Shown: piece by piece, positions 9,368-19,243 of the stretch
Layout: every line of letters begins with the position of its first letter
How positions within the stretch are numbered: position 1 is the stretch's first letter
Assembly (NCBI RefSeq): GCF_004310295.1
Contig: NZ_SISB01000038.1
Coordinates: 1 to 62,791, forward strand
From: Pseudomonas sp. BGI-2
Lineage (GTDB): Bacteria > Pseudomonadota > Gammaproteobacteria > Pseudomonadales > Pseudomonadaceae
DNA: 62,791 nucleotides
Direction: 5' to 3'
The notes under the pieces: model-generated
What the model was told of the DNA's origin: nothing
Databases searched by the model: none
What the model saw: the letters and a program-made list of their open reading frames with translations, nothing else
Position numbers and translations under genes: made by a program

Positions 9368-9841
9368 ATGAAACATTTCACCCCAGACGCATTCCACAAT
9401 TGCCATCTCGGCCTCCTGCTCGGGCGTGCTGCGCTGCTCAAGGACCGGATCATCGACACGCACATGGAACCCCACGGCATCACCGCGGCGCAGTTCAAAG
9501 TGTTGATCATCATGGCCCAGTTCGGCGTCGATACCCCGGCCGAGCTGTGCCGTCACCTGTCGCTGGACAGCGGTTCGATGACCCGCATGCTCGATCGTCT
9601 GGAACAGAAAGGTTTCCTCGCCCGCCAACGTTCCGAGGCGGATCGGCGTCAGGTTCAACTGGTGCTGACTGAATTAGGCCAGCAACTGGCTGACCGCCTC
9701 CCGGAGATCGGCGCCGACGCCATGAATGAACTGGCCGGCGCGATCACCCCGGAAGAATTGAAAACCCTGGAACAGATCCTCAAGAAAATCCTGGTAGCGG
9801 CCGGTGACTCGATCACGTTGCTGCGGGTAGGTGACAAATGA
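9368..9841 (+). CDS. MarR-family transcriptional regulator of the efflux operon
   Basis: 157 aa, the normal MarR length. The winged-helix core includes ITAAQFKVLIIMAQFGVDTPAELCRHL (helix-turn-helix) and the wing segment RSEADRRQVQLVLTELGQQL with the conserved DRR. It probably represses its own operon and is released by a small aromatic or drug ligand. It is first in the operon with the outer-membrane lipoprotein, EmrA and EmrB. Its stop overlaps the next start by 4 nt (ATGA). Two palindromes in the promoter are its likely sites. Confidence 0.88.
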   Translation: MKHFTPDAFHNCHLGLLLGRAALLKDRIIDTHMEPHGITAAQFKVLIIMAQFGVDTPAELCRHLSLDSGSMTRMLDRLEQKGFLARQRSEADRRQVQLVLTELGQQLADRLPEIGADAMNELAGAITPEELKTLEQILKKILVAAGDSITLLRVGDK

Positions 9842-11307
9842 GCAGCAAAACCCCGCGGACCGGACTGAGCCTGGTGCTGGCGGCCATGACCCTGGCCGGT
9901 TGCGCCAGTTACAGCGGCCTGACCACCGAAGGCGTCAGCCTCGATGCGAAAAACCTCAAGGCCGGGCAATCGCTCAATGGCGTGACCCTCTCGCCCGCGG
10001 CCTGGCCGAAAAGTGATTGGTGGAAAAGCCTCGGCGACCCGCAACTGGATGGCCTGATCCGCGAAGCCCTGCACGACAGCCCCGACATGCAAATCGCCGA
10101 CGCTCGCGCCCACCAGGCCAGCGCCGCCGCGTATGCCGCCGACGCCGCGCGCATGCCGACCCTCGATGCCAGCGCTGGCGTCAGCCGTTCGCGTCTGGCC
10201 CGCGACCAGGACCCGAGCGGGCAGGGCGGCACGTATTCCACCGTGCGTAACATCGGTGCCAGTTTCAATTACAACTTCGACCTCTGGGGCGGTCAGCGGG
10301 ATGCCTGGGAAGCCGCGTTGGGCGAGGCCCGTGCTGCCGAAGTCGATCAGCAAGCCGCACAGTTGACCTTGTCCGCCGACGTTGCTCGCGCCTACAGCGA
10401 CCTGGGTCAGGCGCACATCGTCTACGACCTGGCCAACGAAGACCTCAAGCGCACCAGGCAGATGCTCGACCTGAGCCAGCGTCGCCTGAGCTCGGGGATC
10501 GACAGCCAGTACCAGTTCCAGCAAACCGAAAGCCTGGAAGCCAGCTCCGAAGCGAGCCTGATCGACGCCGAAAAACGCCTGCAAAGCGCGAAAATCGCGT
10601 TGGCCGTGCTGCTCGGCAAAGGCCCGGATCGCGGCAATGAAATCGCCCGGCCGAAGATCCTCCAAGCCAGCGCCGTGGCGTTGCCATCGGTATTGCCGGC
10701 CGAGTTGCTGGGTCGTCGACCAGACCTGGTGGCCGCACGCTGGCGAGTCGAGGCTGCGAGCAAGAACATCGCCGCCGGCAAAACCCAGTTCTACCCCAAC
10801 CTCAACCTGAGTGCCGCGGCCGGTGCCGAGTCGTTGCTGGGGGATGCGATGTTTGGTTCGGCGAGCCGTTTCTTCAACGTAGCGCCAACGATCTCCGTGC
10901 CGATTTTCGACGGCGGCCGCCTGCGCGCCGACCTCGATTCCCGCGACGCCGATTACGACCTCGCCGTGGCGCAGTACAACAAAAGCCTGGTGAAAGCGCT
11001 GGGTGATGTCAGCGACACCATCAACCAGCTGCGCGATATCGGCCGGCAGCTCGGCGCCCAGCAGCGCGCCACCGACATTGCCCAGGATTCTTACAACACC
11101 GTGGTCCAGCGCTACGGTTCCGGCATCGGTAACTACCTGGACGTGCTCAGCATCGAGCAGCAATTGCTCCAGGCCCAGCGTCAGCTGGCCAACCTGAATG
11201 CCGAGCAGATCGACCTGACGATCCAACTGATGCAGGCGCTGGGTGGCGGCTTCCAGGGCGAAACCTTGACCGCAGCCAACGCACTCCCAGCCACGCAGCA
11301 CAACTAA
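9838..11307 (+). CDS. outer-membrane efflux lipoprotein (NodT/OprM family)
   Basis: 489 aa. A lipoprotein signal peptide has the lipobox LAGC with acylated Cys22. Two TolC-type outer-membrane factor repeats follow, each with long coiled-coil stretches (for example the QQAAQLTLSADVARAYSDL and LVKALGDVSDTINQL regions), and LLGRRPDLVAARWRVEAA is a hallmark of the RND outer-membrane lipoprotein family. It should form the trimeric exit duct for the EmrAB pump encoded downstream. EmrA starts 15 nt after its stop. Confidence 0.9.
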   Translation: MSSKTPRTGLSLVLAAMTLAGCASYSGLTTEGVSLDAKNLKAGQSLNGVTLSPAAWPKSDWWKSLGDPQLDGLIREALHDSPDMQIADARAHQASAAAYAADAARMPTLDASAGVSRSRLARDQDPSGQGGTYSTVRNIGASFNYNFDLWGGQRDAWEAALGEARAAEVDQQAAQLTLSADVARAYSDLGQAHIVYDLANEDLKRTRQMLDLSQRRLSSGIDSQYQFQQTESLEASSEASLIDAEKRLQSAKIALAVLLGKGPDRGNEIARPKILQASAVALPSVLPAELLGRRPDLVAARWRVEAASKNIAAGKTQFYPNLNLSAAAGAESLLGDAMFGSASRFFNVAPTISVPIFDGGRLRADLDSRDADYDLAVAQYNKSLVKALGDVSDTINQLRDIGRQLGAQQRATDIAQDSYNTVVQRYGSGIGNYLDVLSIEQQLLQAQRQLANLNAEQIDLTIQLMQALGGGFQGETLTAANALPATQHN

Positions 11308-11322
11308 TTCAAGGTATTTGTC

Positions 11323-12528
11323 ATGGCCACTGCCGAAACGACAACACAAACCCCTGACAACGCACCAGACACCAGCAACCCGCGCAAACGCAAAATCATG
11401 CTGGTGGTGCTGGCGATTGTGGTGATCCTCGCCGGTGTCGGCGTCTGGGGTTATCACGAGTTCTACGGGCGCTGGAATGAAAGCACCGACGATGCCTATG
11501 TGAACGGCAACGTGGTGGAAATCACTCCGTTGGTCACCGGCACTGTGGTCAGCATCGGAGCCGATGATGGTGACCTGGTCCATGAAGGCCAGGTGCTGAT
11601 CAATTTCGACCCGAATGACGCCCAAGTCGTTCTGCAAAGTGCCCAGGCCAACCTGGCCCGCACCGTGCGCCAGGTTCGCGGCTTGTACAGCAACGTCGAC
11701 GGCATGAAAGCCCAGGTCAACGCCCAGCAAGCCGAAGTACAGAAGGCCCAGGACAACTTCAATCGCCGGAAGAACCTCGCCGCTGGCGGCGCGATCTCCC
11801 AGGAAGAGCTGTCCCACGCCCGCGACGACCTGACCTCGGCGCAAAACGCCCTGGCCAACGCCAAGCAGCAACTGAAAACCACCAGCGCGCTGGTGGATGA
11901 CACCGTGGTCTCGTCGCATCCGGACGTGATGTCGGCTGCCGCGCAATTGCGTCAGGCCTACTTGAATAACTCCCGCAGCACCTTGATTGCGCCGGTCACC
12001 GGTTACGTCGCCAAACGCTCCGTGCAACTGGGCCAGCGCGTCCAGCCGGGTACGGCGCTGATGGCGGTCATTCCGCTGGATCAGCTGTGGATCGACGCCA
12101 ACTTCAAGGAAACCCAGCTGCGTGACATGCGCATCGGTCAGCCGGTGGACATCGAGGCCGATCTTTACGGCAGCGACGTGAAATTCAGCGGCACCATCGA
12201 TAGCCTCGGCGCCGGTACCGGCAGCGCATTTGCCCTGCTGCCGGCGCAGAACGCCACCGGTAACTGGATCAAGATCGTGCAGCGGGTGCCGGTTCGGATT
12301 CACATCAACGCCGAAGAACTGGCCAAGCATCCGTTGCGGGTGGGGCTGTCGACCCAGGTCGACGTGAATCTGCATGACCAGAGCGGCCCGGTGCTGGCGC
12401 AACAGCCGCCGCAAAAGGCGTCGTTCAGCACCAACGTCTACGACCGTCAGTTGGCCGAGGCCGACGCGATGATCACTCAGTTGATCCACGACAACAGCGC
12501 TGCGGTCAGCAAAACCGTGCAGCGCTGA
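11323..12528 (+). CDS. EmrA-type membrane fusion protein
   Basis: 401 aa, HlyD/EmrA family. A short cytoplasmic N-terminus and one membrane helix (KIMLVVLAIVVILAGVGVWGY, about residues 24-45) precede the family signature STDDAYVNGNVVEITPLVTG. A periplasmic coiled-coil hairpin follows (about residues 100-210), then lipoyl and beta-barrel parts (APVTGYVAKRSVQLGQRVQPG). It links the EmrB transporter to the outer-membrane duct. The operon is interrupted just after this gene by a 166-bp REP-like element before emrB. Confidence 0.9.
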   Translation: MATAETTTQTPDNAPDTSNPRKRKIMLVVLAIVVILAGVGVWGYHEFYGRWNESTDDAYVNGNVVEITPLVTGTVVSIGADDGDLVHEGQVLINFDPNDAQVVLQSAQANLARTVRQVRGLYSNVDGMKAQVNAQQAEVQKAQDNFNRRKNLAAGGAISQEELSHARDDLTSAQNALANAKQQLKTTSALVDDTVVSSHPDVMSAAAQLRQAYLNNSRSTLIAPVTGYVAKRSVQLGQRVQPGTALMAVIPLDQLWIDANFKETQLRDMRIGQPVDIEADLYGSDVKFSGTIDSLGAGTGSAFALLPAQNATGNWIKIVQRVPVRIHINAEELAKHPLRVGLSTQVDVNLHDQSGPVLAQQPPQKASFSTNVYDRQLAEADAMITQLIHDNSAAVSKTVQR

Positions 12529-12540
12529 CACCACCGACCC

Positions 12541-12706
12541 TGTGGGAGCGAGCCTTTGTGGTGAGGGGATTTATCGGAATGCCGCACCACCCCGTTCGGC
12601 TGCGAAGCAGACGTCAGCTCATTAATGCGATTGGACTTTGAAGTGCTGGGGCCGCTTCGCGACCCAACGGGGATAAATCCCCTCACCACAAAGGCTCACT
12701 CCTACA
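12541..12706. repeat. Long REP-like inverted repeat between emrA and emrB
   Basis: The outer arms are inverted copies: GTGGTGAGGGGATTTATC near the left end, and GATAAATCCCCTCACCAC near the right. Internal modules CCGTTCGGCTGCGAAGC and GGGCCGCTTCGCGACCC lie between. The same element family, in opposite orientation, occurs at 49490-49634. It separates two genes of one efflux operon. Confidence 0.8.
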
Positions 12707-12761
12707 AGGTCAGCTGCGTCTGTAACAGGCGCTGCGCCAATCAGGTTCCAAAGGATTTGCG

Positions 12762-14291
12762 ATGAGCAATAACGCGTCTTTCACGCCGCCCAGCCTGCTG
12801 CTCGCCACCATCGGCCTGTCGCTGGCGACCTTTATGCAAGTGCTCGACACCACCATCGCCAACGTGGCGCTGCCGACGATTTCCGGCAACCTGGGCGTGA
12901 GTTCGGAGCAGGGCACCTGGGTGATCACTTCGTTTGCGGTGAGCAACGCCATCGCGCTACCGCTGACCGGTTGGCTCAGCCGGCGCTTCGGTGAAGTGAA
13001 GCTGTTTCTCTGGGCGACTGTTCTGTTTGTACTGGCCTCGTTTCTCTGCGGTATCTCGACCTCGATGCCCGAGCTGATTGGCTTCCGGGTGCTGCAAGGC
13101 CTGGTGGCCGGTCCGTTGTACCCGATGACCCAGACGCTGCTGATCGCGGTCTATCCGCCGGCCAGGCGTGGCATGGCCCTGGCATTGCTGGCGATGGTCA
13201 CGGTGGTCGCACCGATTGCAGGTCCCATCCTCGGCGGCTGGATTACCGACAGTTACAGCTGGCCGTGGATCTTCTTCATCAACGTGCCGATCGGCATCTT
13301 TGCGGTGATGGTGGTGCGCCAGCAACTCAAGGCGCGGCCGGTGGAAACCAGCTACCAGCCGATGGATTACGTCGGTTTGATCACGCTGATCATTGGCGTC
13401 GGCGCGTTGCAGGTGATCCTCGACAAGGGCAACGACCTGGACTGGTTCGAGTCGAACTTCATCCTCATTGGCGCGGCCATTTCCGTGATTGCACTGGCGG
13501 TGTTCGTGATCTGGGAAATGACCGACAAACACCCAGTGGTCAATCTGCGGCTGTTCGCTTACCGCAACTTCCGCATCGGGACCATTGTGTTGGTGCTGGG
13601 TTACGCCGGGTTCTTCGGGATCAACCTGATCCTGCCGCAATGGCTGCAAACCCAAATGGGTTACACGGCGACCTGGGCGGGGCTGGCGGTTGCGCCGATC
13701 GGGATTCTGCCGGTGCTGATGTCGCCGTTTGTCGGCAAGTACGCGCACAAGTTTGATCTGCGGCTGCTGGCTGGGTTGGCGTTTCTGGCGATCGGCCTGA
13801 GTTGCTTCATGCGCGCTGGGTTTACCAACGAAGTGGACTTCCAGCACATCGCGCTGGTGCAGCTGTTCATGGGCATTGGCGTGGCGCTGTTCTTCATGCC
13901 GACCTTGAGTATTCTGATGTCGGACCTGCCGCCGAGCCAGATCGCCGACGGCGCGGGCCTGGCGACGTTCCTGCGGACCTTGGGCGGTAGTTTTGCGGCG
14001 TCATTGACGACGTGGATCTGGATTCGCCGGGCCGATCAGCACCACGCCTATATGAGCGAAAGCATCAGCACCTATGAGCCGGCGACCCGTGAGGCCCTGA
14101 ACAGCTTGGGCGGGGCGAGCAATCCGGCGTATGCGCAATTGGATCATGTGCTGACCAGTCAGGCGTACATGCTCTCCACCGTGGATTACTTCACGTTGCT
14201 GGGGTGGGCATTCATGGGCTTGATTGTGCTGGTGTGGCTGGCGAAACCGCCGTTTGCGGCGAAGGCGGGGCCTGCTTCGGCAGGGCACTAA
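12762..14291 (+). CDS. EmrB/QacA-type drug:proton antiporter (MFS, DHA2)
   Basis: 509 aa with about 14 hydrophobic segments, the DHA2 length and topology. Family motifs include LDTTIANVALPTISGNLG in the first helix region, GWLSRRFGEVKLF between helices 2 and 3, and APIAGPILGGWITDSYSWPWIFFINVPIG (motif C and antiporter signature). It exports hydrophobic toxicants using proton influx and works with EmrA and the outer-membrane lipoprotein upstream. A 233-bp gap with a REP-like element separates it from emrA. A REP inverted repeat follows at 14309. Confidence 0.92.
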   Translation: MSNNASFTPPSLLLATIGLSLATFMQVLDTTIANVALPTISGNLGVSSEQGTWVITSFAVSNAIALPLTGWLSRRFGEVKLFLWATVLFVLASFLCGISTSMPELIGFRVLQGLVAGPLYPMTQTLLIAVYPPARRGMALALLAMVTVVAPIAGPILGGWITDSYSWPWIFFINVPIGIFAVMVVRQQLKARPVETSYQPMDYVGLITLIIGVGALQVILDKGNDLDWFESNFILIGAAISVIALAVFVIWEMTDKHPVVNLRLFAYRNFRIGTIVLVLGYAGFFGINLILPQWLQTQMGYTATWAGLAVAPIGILPVLMSPFVGKYAHKFDLRLLAGLAFLAIGLSCFMRAGFTNEVDFQHIALVQLFMGIGVALFFMPTLSILMSDLPPSQIADGAGLATFLRTLGGSFAASLTTWIWIRRADQHHAYMSESISTYEPATREALNSLGGASNPAYAQLDHVLTSQAYMLSTVDYFTLLGWAFMGLIVLVWLAKPPFAAKAGPASAGH

Positions 14292-14308
14292 GCACAACGC
14301 GGTCAATA

Positions 14309-14400
14309 ATGTGGGAGCGGGCTTGCTCGCGAAGGCGGTAGATCAGTCGACATTAATGTTGAATGAAAAACCGTATTCGCGAGCAAGCCCGCTCCCACAT
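14309..14400. repeat. REPIN-type inverted repeat
   Basis: Ends ATGTGGGAGC and GCTCCCACAT with the GGGCTTGCTCGCGAA core in each arm. It lies between the convergent ends of emrB and lpxH and could terminate both. Confidence 0.85.
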
Positions 14401-14418
14401 GGGTTCTGTGTTCGGTAG

Positions 14419-15171
14419 TTAGTTGCCGGGTAATGCCAGTTGCGGCGGCGGCATAAAATCAAACGGCGCCAGCGCAAACCCTTGCTCATCCACCTGCAAC
14501 GCCCACCCCTGACGATCCCAATCCCCCAGCACAATCCGCTTGGCCGCCTGCTCGCCAACCTGCAACTTGTGAATGGCCGGGCGATGGGTGTGCCCGTGGA
14601 TCAACGTTTTCACGCCATATTCCTGCATGATCCGCGGCACTTCTTCCGGCGTGACATCCACAATGTCATTGGCCTTCATCCGCGTCTGCGCACGGCTTTC
14701 ACTGCGCAGTTTGCGCGCCAGTTTATGGCGAGTGCGCAACGGCAAGTGCCGCAGGATAAACAAGGTGATCGGGTTTCGCAGGTAGCGACGCAGCTTCATG
14801 TAAGCCTCGTCGCGGGTGCAGAGGCTGTCGCCGTGCATCAATAGCACCGGCTCGCCGTTGAACTGCACGACACTCGGATCTTTCAGCAACGTGCAGCCGG
14901 CCTGTTTGCAAAAGGCCTGGCCGAGCATGAAGTCGCGATTGCCGTGCATCAGAAAAATGGCCGTGCCGCTGTCGCTGAGGGTGCGCAGGGCCTGGCAGAT
15001 GGAACGCTGAAAGGGCGTCATGGCATCGTCGCCAATCCACGCCTCGAAAAAGTCGCCCAGGATGTACAACGCACTCGCCGAGCGGGCGCGTCCGGCGAGC
15101 AAATCCAGAAACGCCCGGGTGATGTCCGGGCGCTCCTCTTCCAGATGTAAGTCTGAAATCAGCAGTATCAC
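14419..15171 (-). CDS. lpxH: UDP-2,3-diacylglucosamine diphosphatase
   Basis: 250 aa, a calcineurin-like metallophosphoesterase that hydrolyses UDP-2,3-diacylglucosamine to lipid X in lipid A synthesis, acting at the inner membrane face. Metal-binding motifs are in order: SDLHLEE near the N-terminus, GDFFEAWIGDD, GNRDF, MHGDSLC and HGHTHRP. GTG start at 15171, overlapping the ppiB stop by 4 nt (GTGA), so the two genes are co-translated. Confidence 0.95.
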   Translation of the reverse strand: MILLISDLHLEEERPDITRAFLDLLAGRARSASALYILGDFFEAWIGDDAMTPFQRSICQALRTLSDSGTAIFLMHGNRDFMLGQAFCKQAGCTLLKDPSVVQFNGEPVLLMHGDSLCTRDEAYMKLRRYLRNPITLFILRHLPLRTRHKLARKLRSESRAQTRMKANDIVDVTPEEVPRIMQEYGVKTLIHGHTHRPAIHKLQVGEQAAKRIVLGDWDRQGWALQVDEQGFALAPFDFMPPPQLALPGN

Positions 15172-15671
15172 TCAATGATCTCGGCTTTCTCGATGATCAC
15201 GTCTTCTGCAGGTACGTCCTGGTGGCCGGACTTCATGGTGGTGGAAACACCTTTGATCTTGTCGACGACGTCGGTGCCTGCAACGACTTTGGCGAATACC
15301 GCGTAGCCCCAGCCCTGAGTGGTCTTGGCGCTGTGGTTCAGGAAGCTGTTGTCAGCCACGTTGATGAAGAACTGGGCGGAAGCCGAATGCGGTTCCATGG
15401 TGCGAGCCATGGCCACGGTGTACTTCTCGTTCGGCAGGCCGTTGTCGGCTTCGTTCTGGATGCTAGGGCGCTTGTCTTTCTTTTCTTTCATGCCTGGCTC
15501 GAAACCGCCGCCCTGGATCATGAAGTTACCGATGACGCGGTGGAAAACAGTGTTTTCGTAGTGACCGGCGTTGACGTACTCGATGAAGTTGGCAACGGTC
15601 AGCGGTGCCTTTTCAGCGTTCAGTTCCAGGACGATGTCGCCATGGTTGGTGGTCAGTTTGACTTGGGTCAT
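15168..15671 (-). CDS. ppiB: cytoplasmic peptidyl-prolyl cis-trans isomerase B (cyclophilin)
   Basis: 167 aa, the usual length of cytosolic bacterial PpiB, with no signal peptide. Cyclophilin active-site segments are visible: VFHRVIGNFMIQGG (catalytic Arg and Phe), SASAQFFINVADNSFLNH and GYAVFAKVVAGTDVVDKI. It accelerates proline isomerisation during folding. It is first in the ppiB-lpxH pair and divergent from glnS across about 260 bp, which should hold both promoters. Confidence 0.95.
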   Translation of the reverse strand: MTQVKLTTNHGDIVLELNAEKAPLTVANFIEYVNAGHYENTVFHRVIGNFMIQGGGFEPGMKEKKDKRPSIQNEADNGLPNEKYTVAMARTMEPHSASAQFFINVADNSFLNHSAKTTQGWGYAVFAKVVAGTDVVDKIKGVSTTMKSGHQDVPAEDVIIEKAEIIE

Positions 15672-15931
15672 GATCGGTACTCTTTCAATGAATTCGTGGG
15701 TTTCGGGGCTTTGCAGCCCTCAACCGGTCCGGCCAATTTTGGCCAAGATGCGCAGTTTAGCGTGCCGGGCGCGAATTTCGAGGCTGTTTTTCATTTGCAT
15801 CCGATTAAATGCAACCGTTTTCGGGCCTGCTCTGTCAGCGACTTGACGGCATCGGCTATGATAAGCCCCTTTGTTTTAACAGCCGCTTTGATTTGGCCAA
15901 CTGGCCGCGCACTTGTACGTTCAAGGATCCT

Positions 15932-17629
<1,698 letters not shown>

Positions 17630-17644
17630 TTCAAGGAACCTAAC

Positions 17645-19027
17645 GTGCTTTCTATCTACAACACGCTCACCAAGAGCAAAGAAGTCTTCAAACCCTTGGA
17701 TGGCAACAAGGTGCGCATGTACGTCTGCGGGATGACCGTGTACGACTATTGCCACCTGGGCCATGGCCGCAGCATGGTCGCGTTCGACCTGGTGACCCGC
17801 TGGTTGCGGTTCAGCGGCTACGACCTGACTTACGTGCGCAACATCACCGACATCGACGACAAGATCATCAATCGGGCCAATGAGAACGGCGAGTCGTTCG
17901 AAGCCTTGACCGAGCGCATGATCGCGGCGATGCACGAAGACGAAGCGCGCCTGAACATCAAGAAGCCGGACATGGAACCGCGCGCCACCGGGTATATTCC
18001 CGGCATGCACGCGATGATCCAGACCCTGATCGACAAGGGTTACGCCTACGCCCCGGGCAATGGCGACGTCTACTACCGCGTCGCCAAGTTCATGGGCTAC
18101 GGCAAGCTGTCGCGCAAGAAGATCGAAGACCTGCGCATCGGCGCGCGGATCGAAGTCGACGAATCCAAGCAGGATCCGCTGGACTTCGTGCTGTGGAAGG
18201 GCGCCAAGCCGGGCGAGCCGAGCTGGCCTTCGCCTTGGGGCGACGGTCGTCCGGGCTGGCACATCGAGTGCTCGGTGATGTCCACCTGCTGCCTGGGCGA
18301 GACCTTCGATATTCATGGCGGCGGCAGCGACCTCGAGTTCCCGCACCATGAAAACGAAATCGCCCAGAGCGAAGCGGCCACCGGCAAGACCTACGCCAAC
18401 GCGTGGATGCATTGCGGCATGATTCGCATCAATGGCGAGAAGATGTCCAAGTCCTTGAACAACTTCTTCACCATTCGCGACGTGCTGGAAAAGTACCACC
18501 CGGAAGTCGTGCGTTACCTGCTGGTGTCGAGCCATTACCGCAGCGCGATCAACTATTCGGAAGACAACCTCAAGGACGCCAAAGGCGCACTCGAGCGTTT
18601 CTACCACGCGCTGAAAGGCCTGCCGAAGGTGGCGCCGGCCGGTGGCGAAGCGTTCGTCGAGCGTTTCACCCAGGTGATGAACGACGACTTCGGTACGCCG
18701 GAAGCCTGCGCGGTGCTGTTCGAGATGGTTCGCGAGATCAACCGTCTGCGCGAGACTGATCTCGATGCGGCGGCGGGTCTGGCGGCTCGCTTGAAGGAAC
18801 TGGCCAGTGTGCTGGGCGTGTTGCAGCTTGAGGCGGATGACTTCTTGCAGGCCGGCGCTGAAGGGCGAGTTGATGCGGCTGAAGTTGATGCATTGATTGC
18901 TGCGCGTCTGGCGGCTCGTGCCGGTAAAGACTGGGCTGAGTCCGACCGTATCCGCGACCAGCTGACCGCGATGGGCGTGGTGCTGGAAGACGGGAAGGGT
19001 GGTACGACCTGGCGATTGGCTGACTGA
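17645..19027 (+). CDS. cysS: cysteinyl-tRNA synthetase
   Basis: 460 aa, the normal length. It charges tRNA-Cys. Class I motifs are HLGH in CGMTVYDYCHLGHGRS (about residues 26-42) and KMSKSLNNF. Zn-binding residues are in MSTCCLG...GGSDLEFPHHENE. It starts at GTG 17645, in the same reading context as its homologues, with AAGGAAC upstream. It is the second gene of the glnS-cysS unit and is followed by a strong terminator. Confidence 0.96.
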   Translation: MLSIYNTLTKSKEVFKPLDGNKVRMYVCGMTVYDYCHLGHGRSMVAFDLVTRWLRFSGYDLTYVRNITDIDDKIINRANENGESFEALTERMIAAMHEDEARLNIKKPDMEPRATGYIPGMHAMIQTLIDKGYAYAPGNGDVYYRVAKFMGYGKLSRKKIEDLRIGARIEVDESKQDPLDFVLWKGAKPGEPSWPSPWGDGRPGWHIECSVMSTCCLGETFDIHGGGSDLEFPHHENEIAQSEAATGKTYANAWMHCGMIRINGEKMSKSLNNFFTIRDVLEKYHPEVVRYLLVSSHYRSAINYSEDNLKDAKGALERFYHALKGLPKVAPAGGEAFVERFTQVMNDDFGTPEACAVLFEMVREINRLRETDLDAAAGLAARLKELASVLGVLQLEADDFLQAGAEGRVDAAEVDALIAARLAARAGKDWAESDRIRDQLTAMGVVLEDGKGGTTWRLAD

Positions 19028-19043
19028 TTGCTGTGTTTGCTGC

Positions 19044-19078
19044 AAAACAAAACCCGCCTTGTGCGGGTTTTTGTTTTT
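19044..19078 (+). terminator. Rho-independent terminator after cysS
   Basis: The stem AAACCCGC/GCGGGTTT is followed by TTGTTTTT, 23 nt after the cysS stop. Confidence 0.9.
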
Positions 19079-19115
19079 GGGCAGCTGCAAGTCTGGTGGC
19101 GCCTAGACTGGCGCC

Positions 19116-19206
19116 TCGCGAGCAGGCTCGCTCCTACATTGGGTCTTCGCCAGGTTTGAGTTCTGTGCTCGACACCATTCCCCTGTAGGAGCGAGCCTGC
19201 TCGCGA
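19116..19206. repeat. REP-type inverted repeat
   Basis: Inverted arms TCGCGAGCAGGCTCGCTCCTACA (given in halves here as TCGCGAGCAGG and CTCGCTCCTACA) and their complement at 19184-19206 lie between convergent cysS and the sigma-54 regulator gene. Confidence 0.8.
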
Positions 19207-19243
19207 TGGTCTCAAGCCGAACACCGACGGTGCGGTTCACCTG

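Noticed and set aside
9655..12534. 959-aa open frame on the minus strand opposite the efflux genes
   Set aside because: Antisense to marR, the outer-membrane lipoprotein and emrA, all with clear motifs. No recognisable domain or ribosome-binding site.
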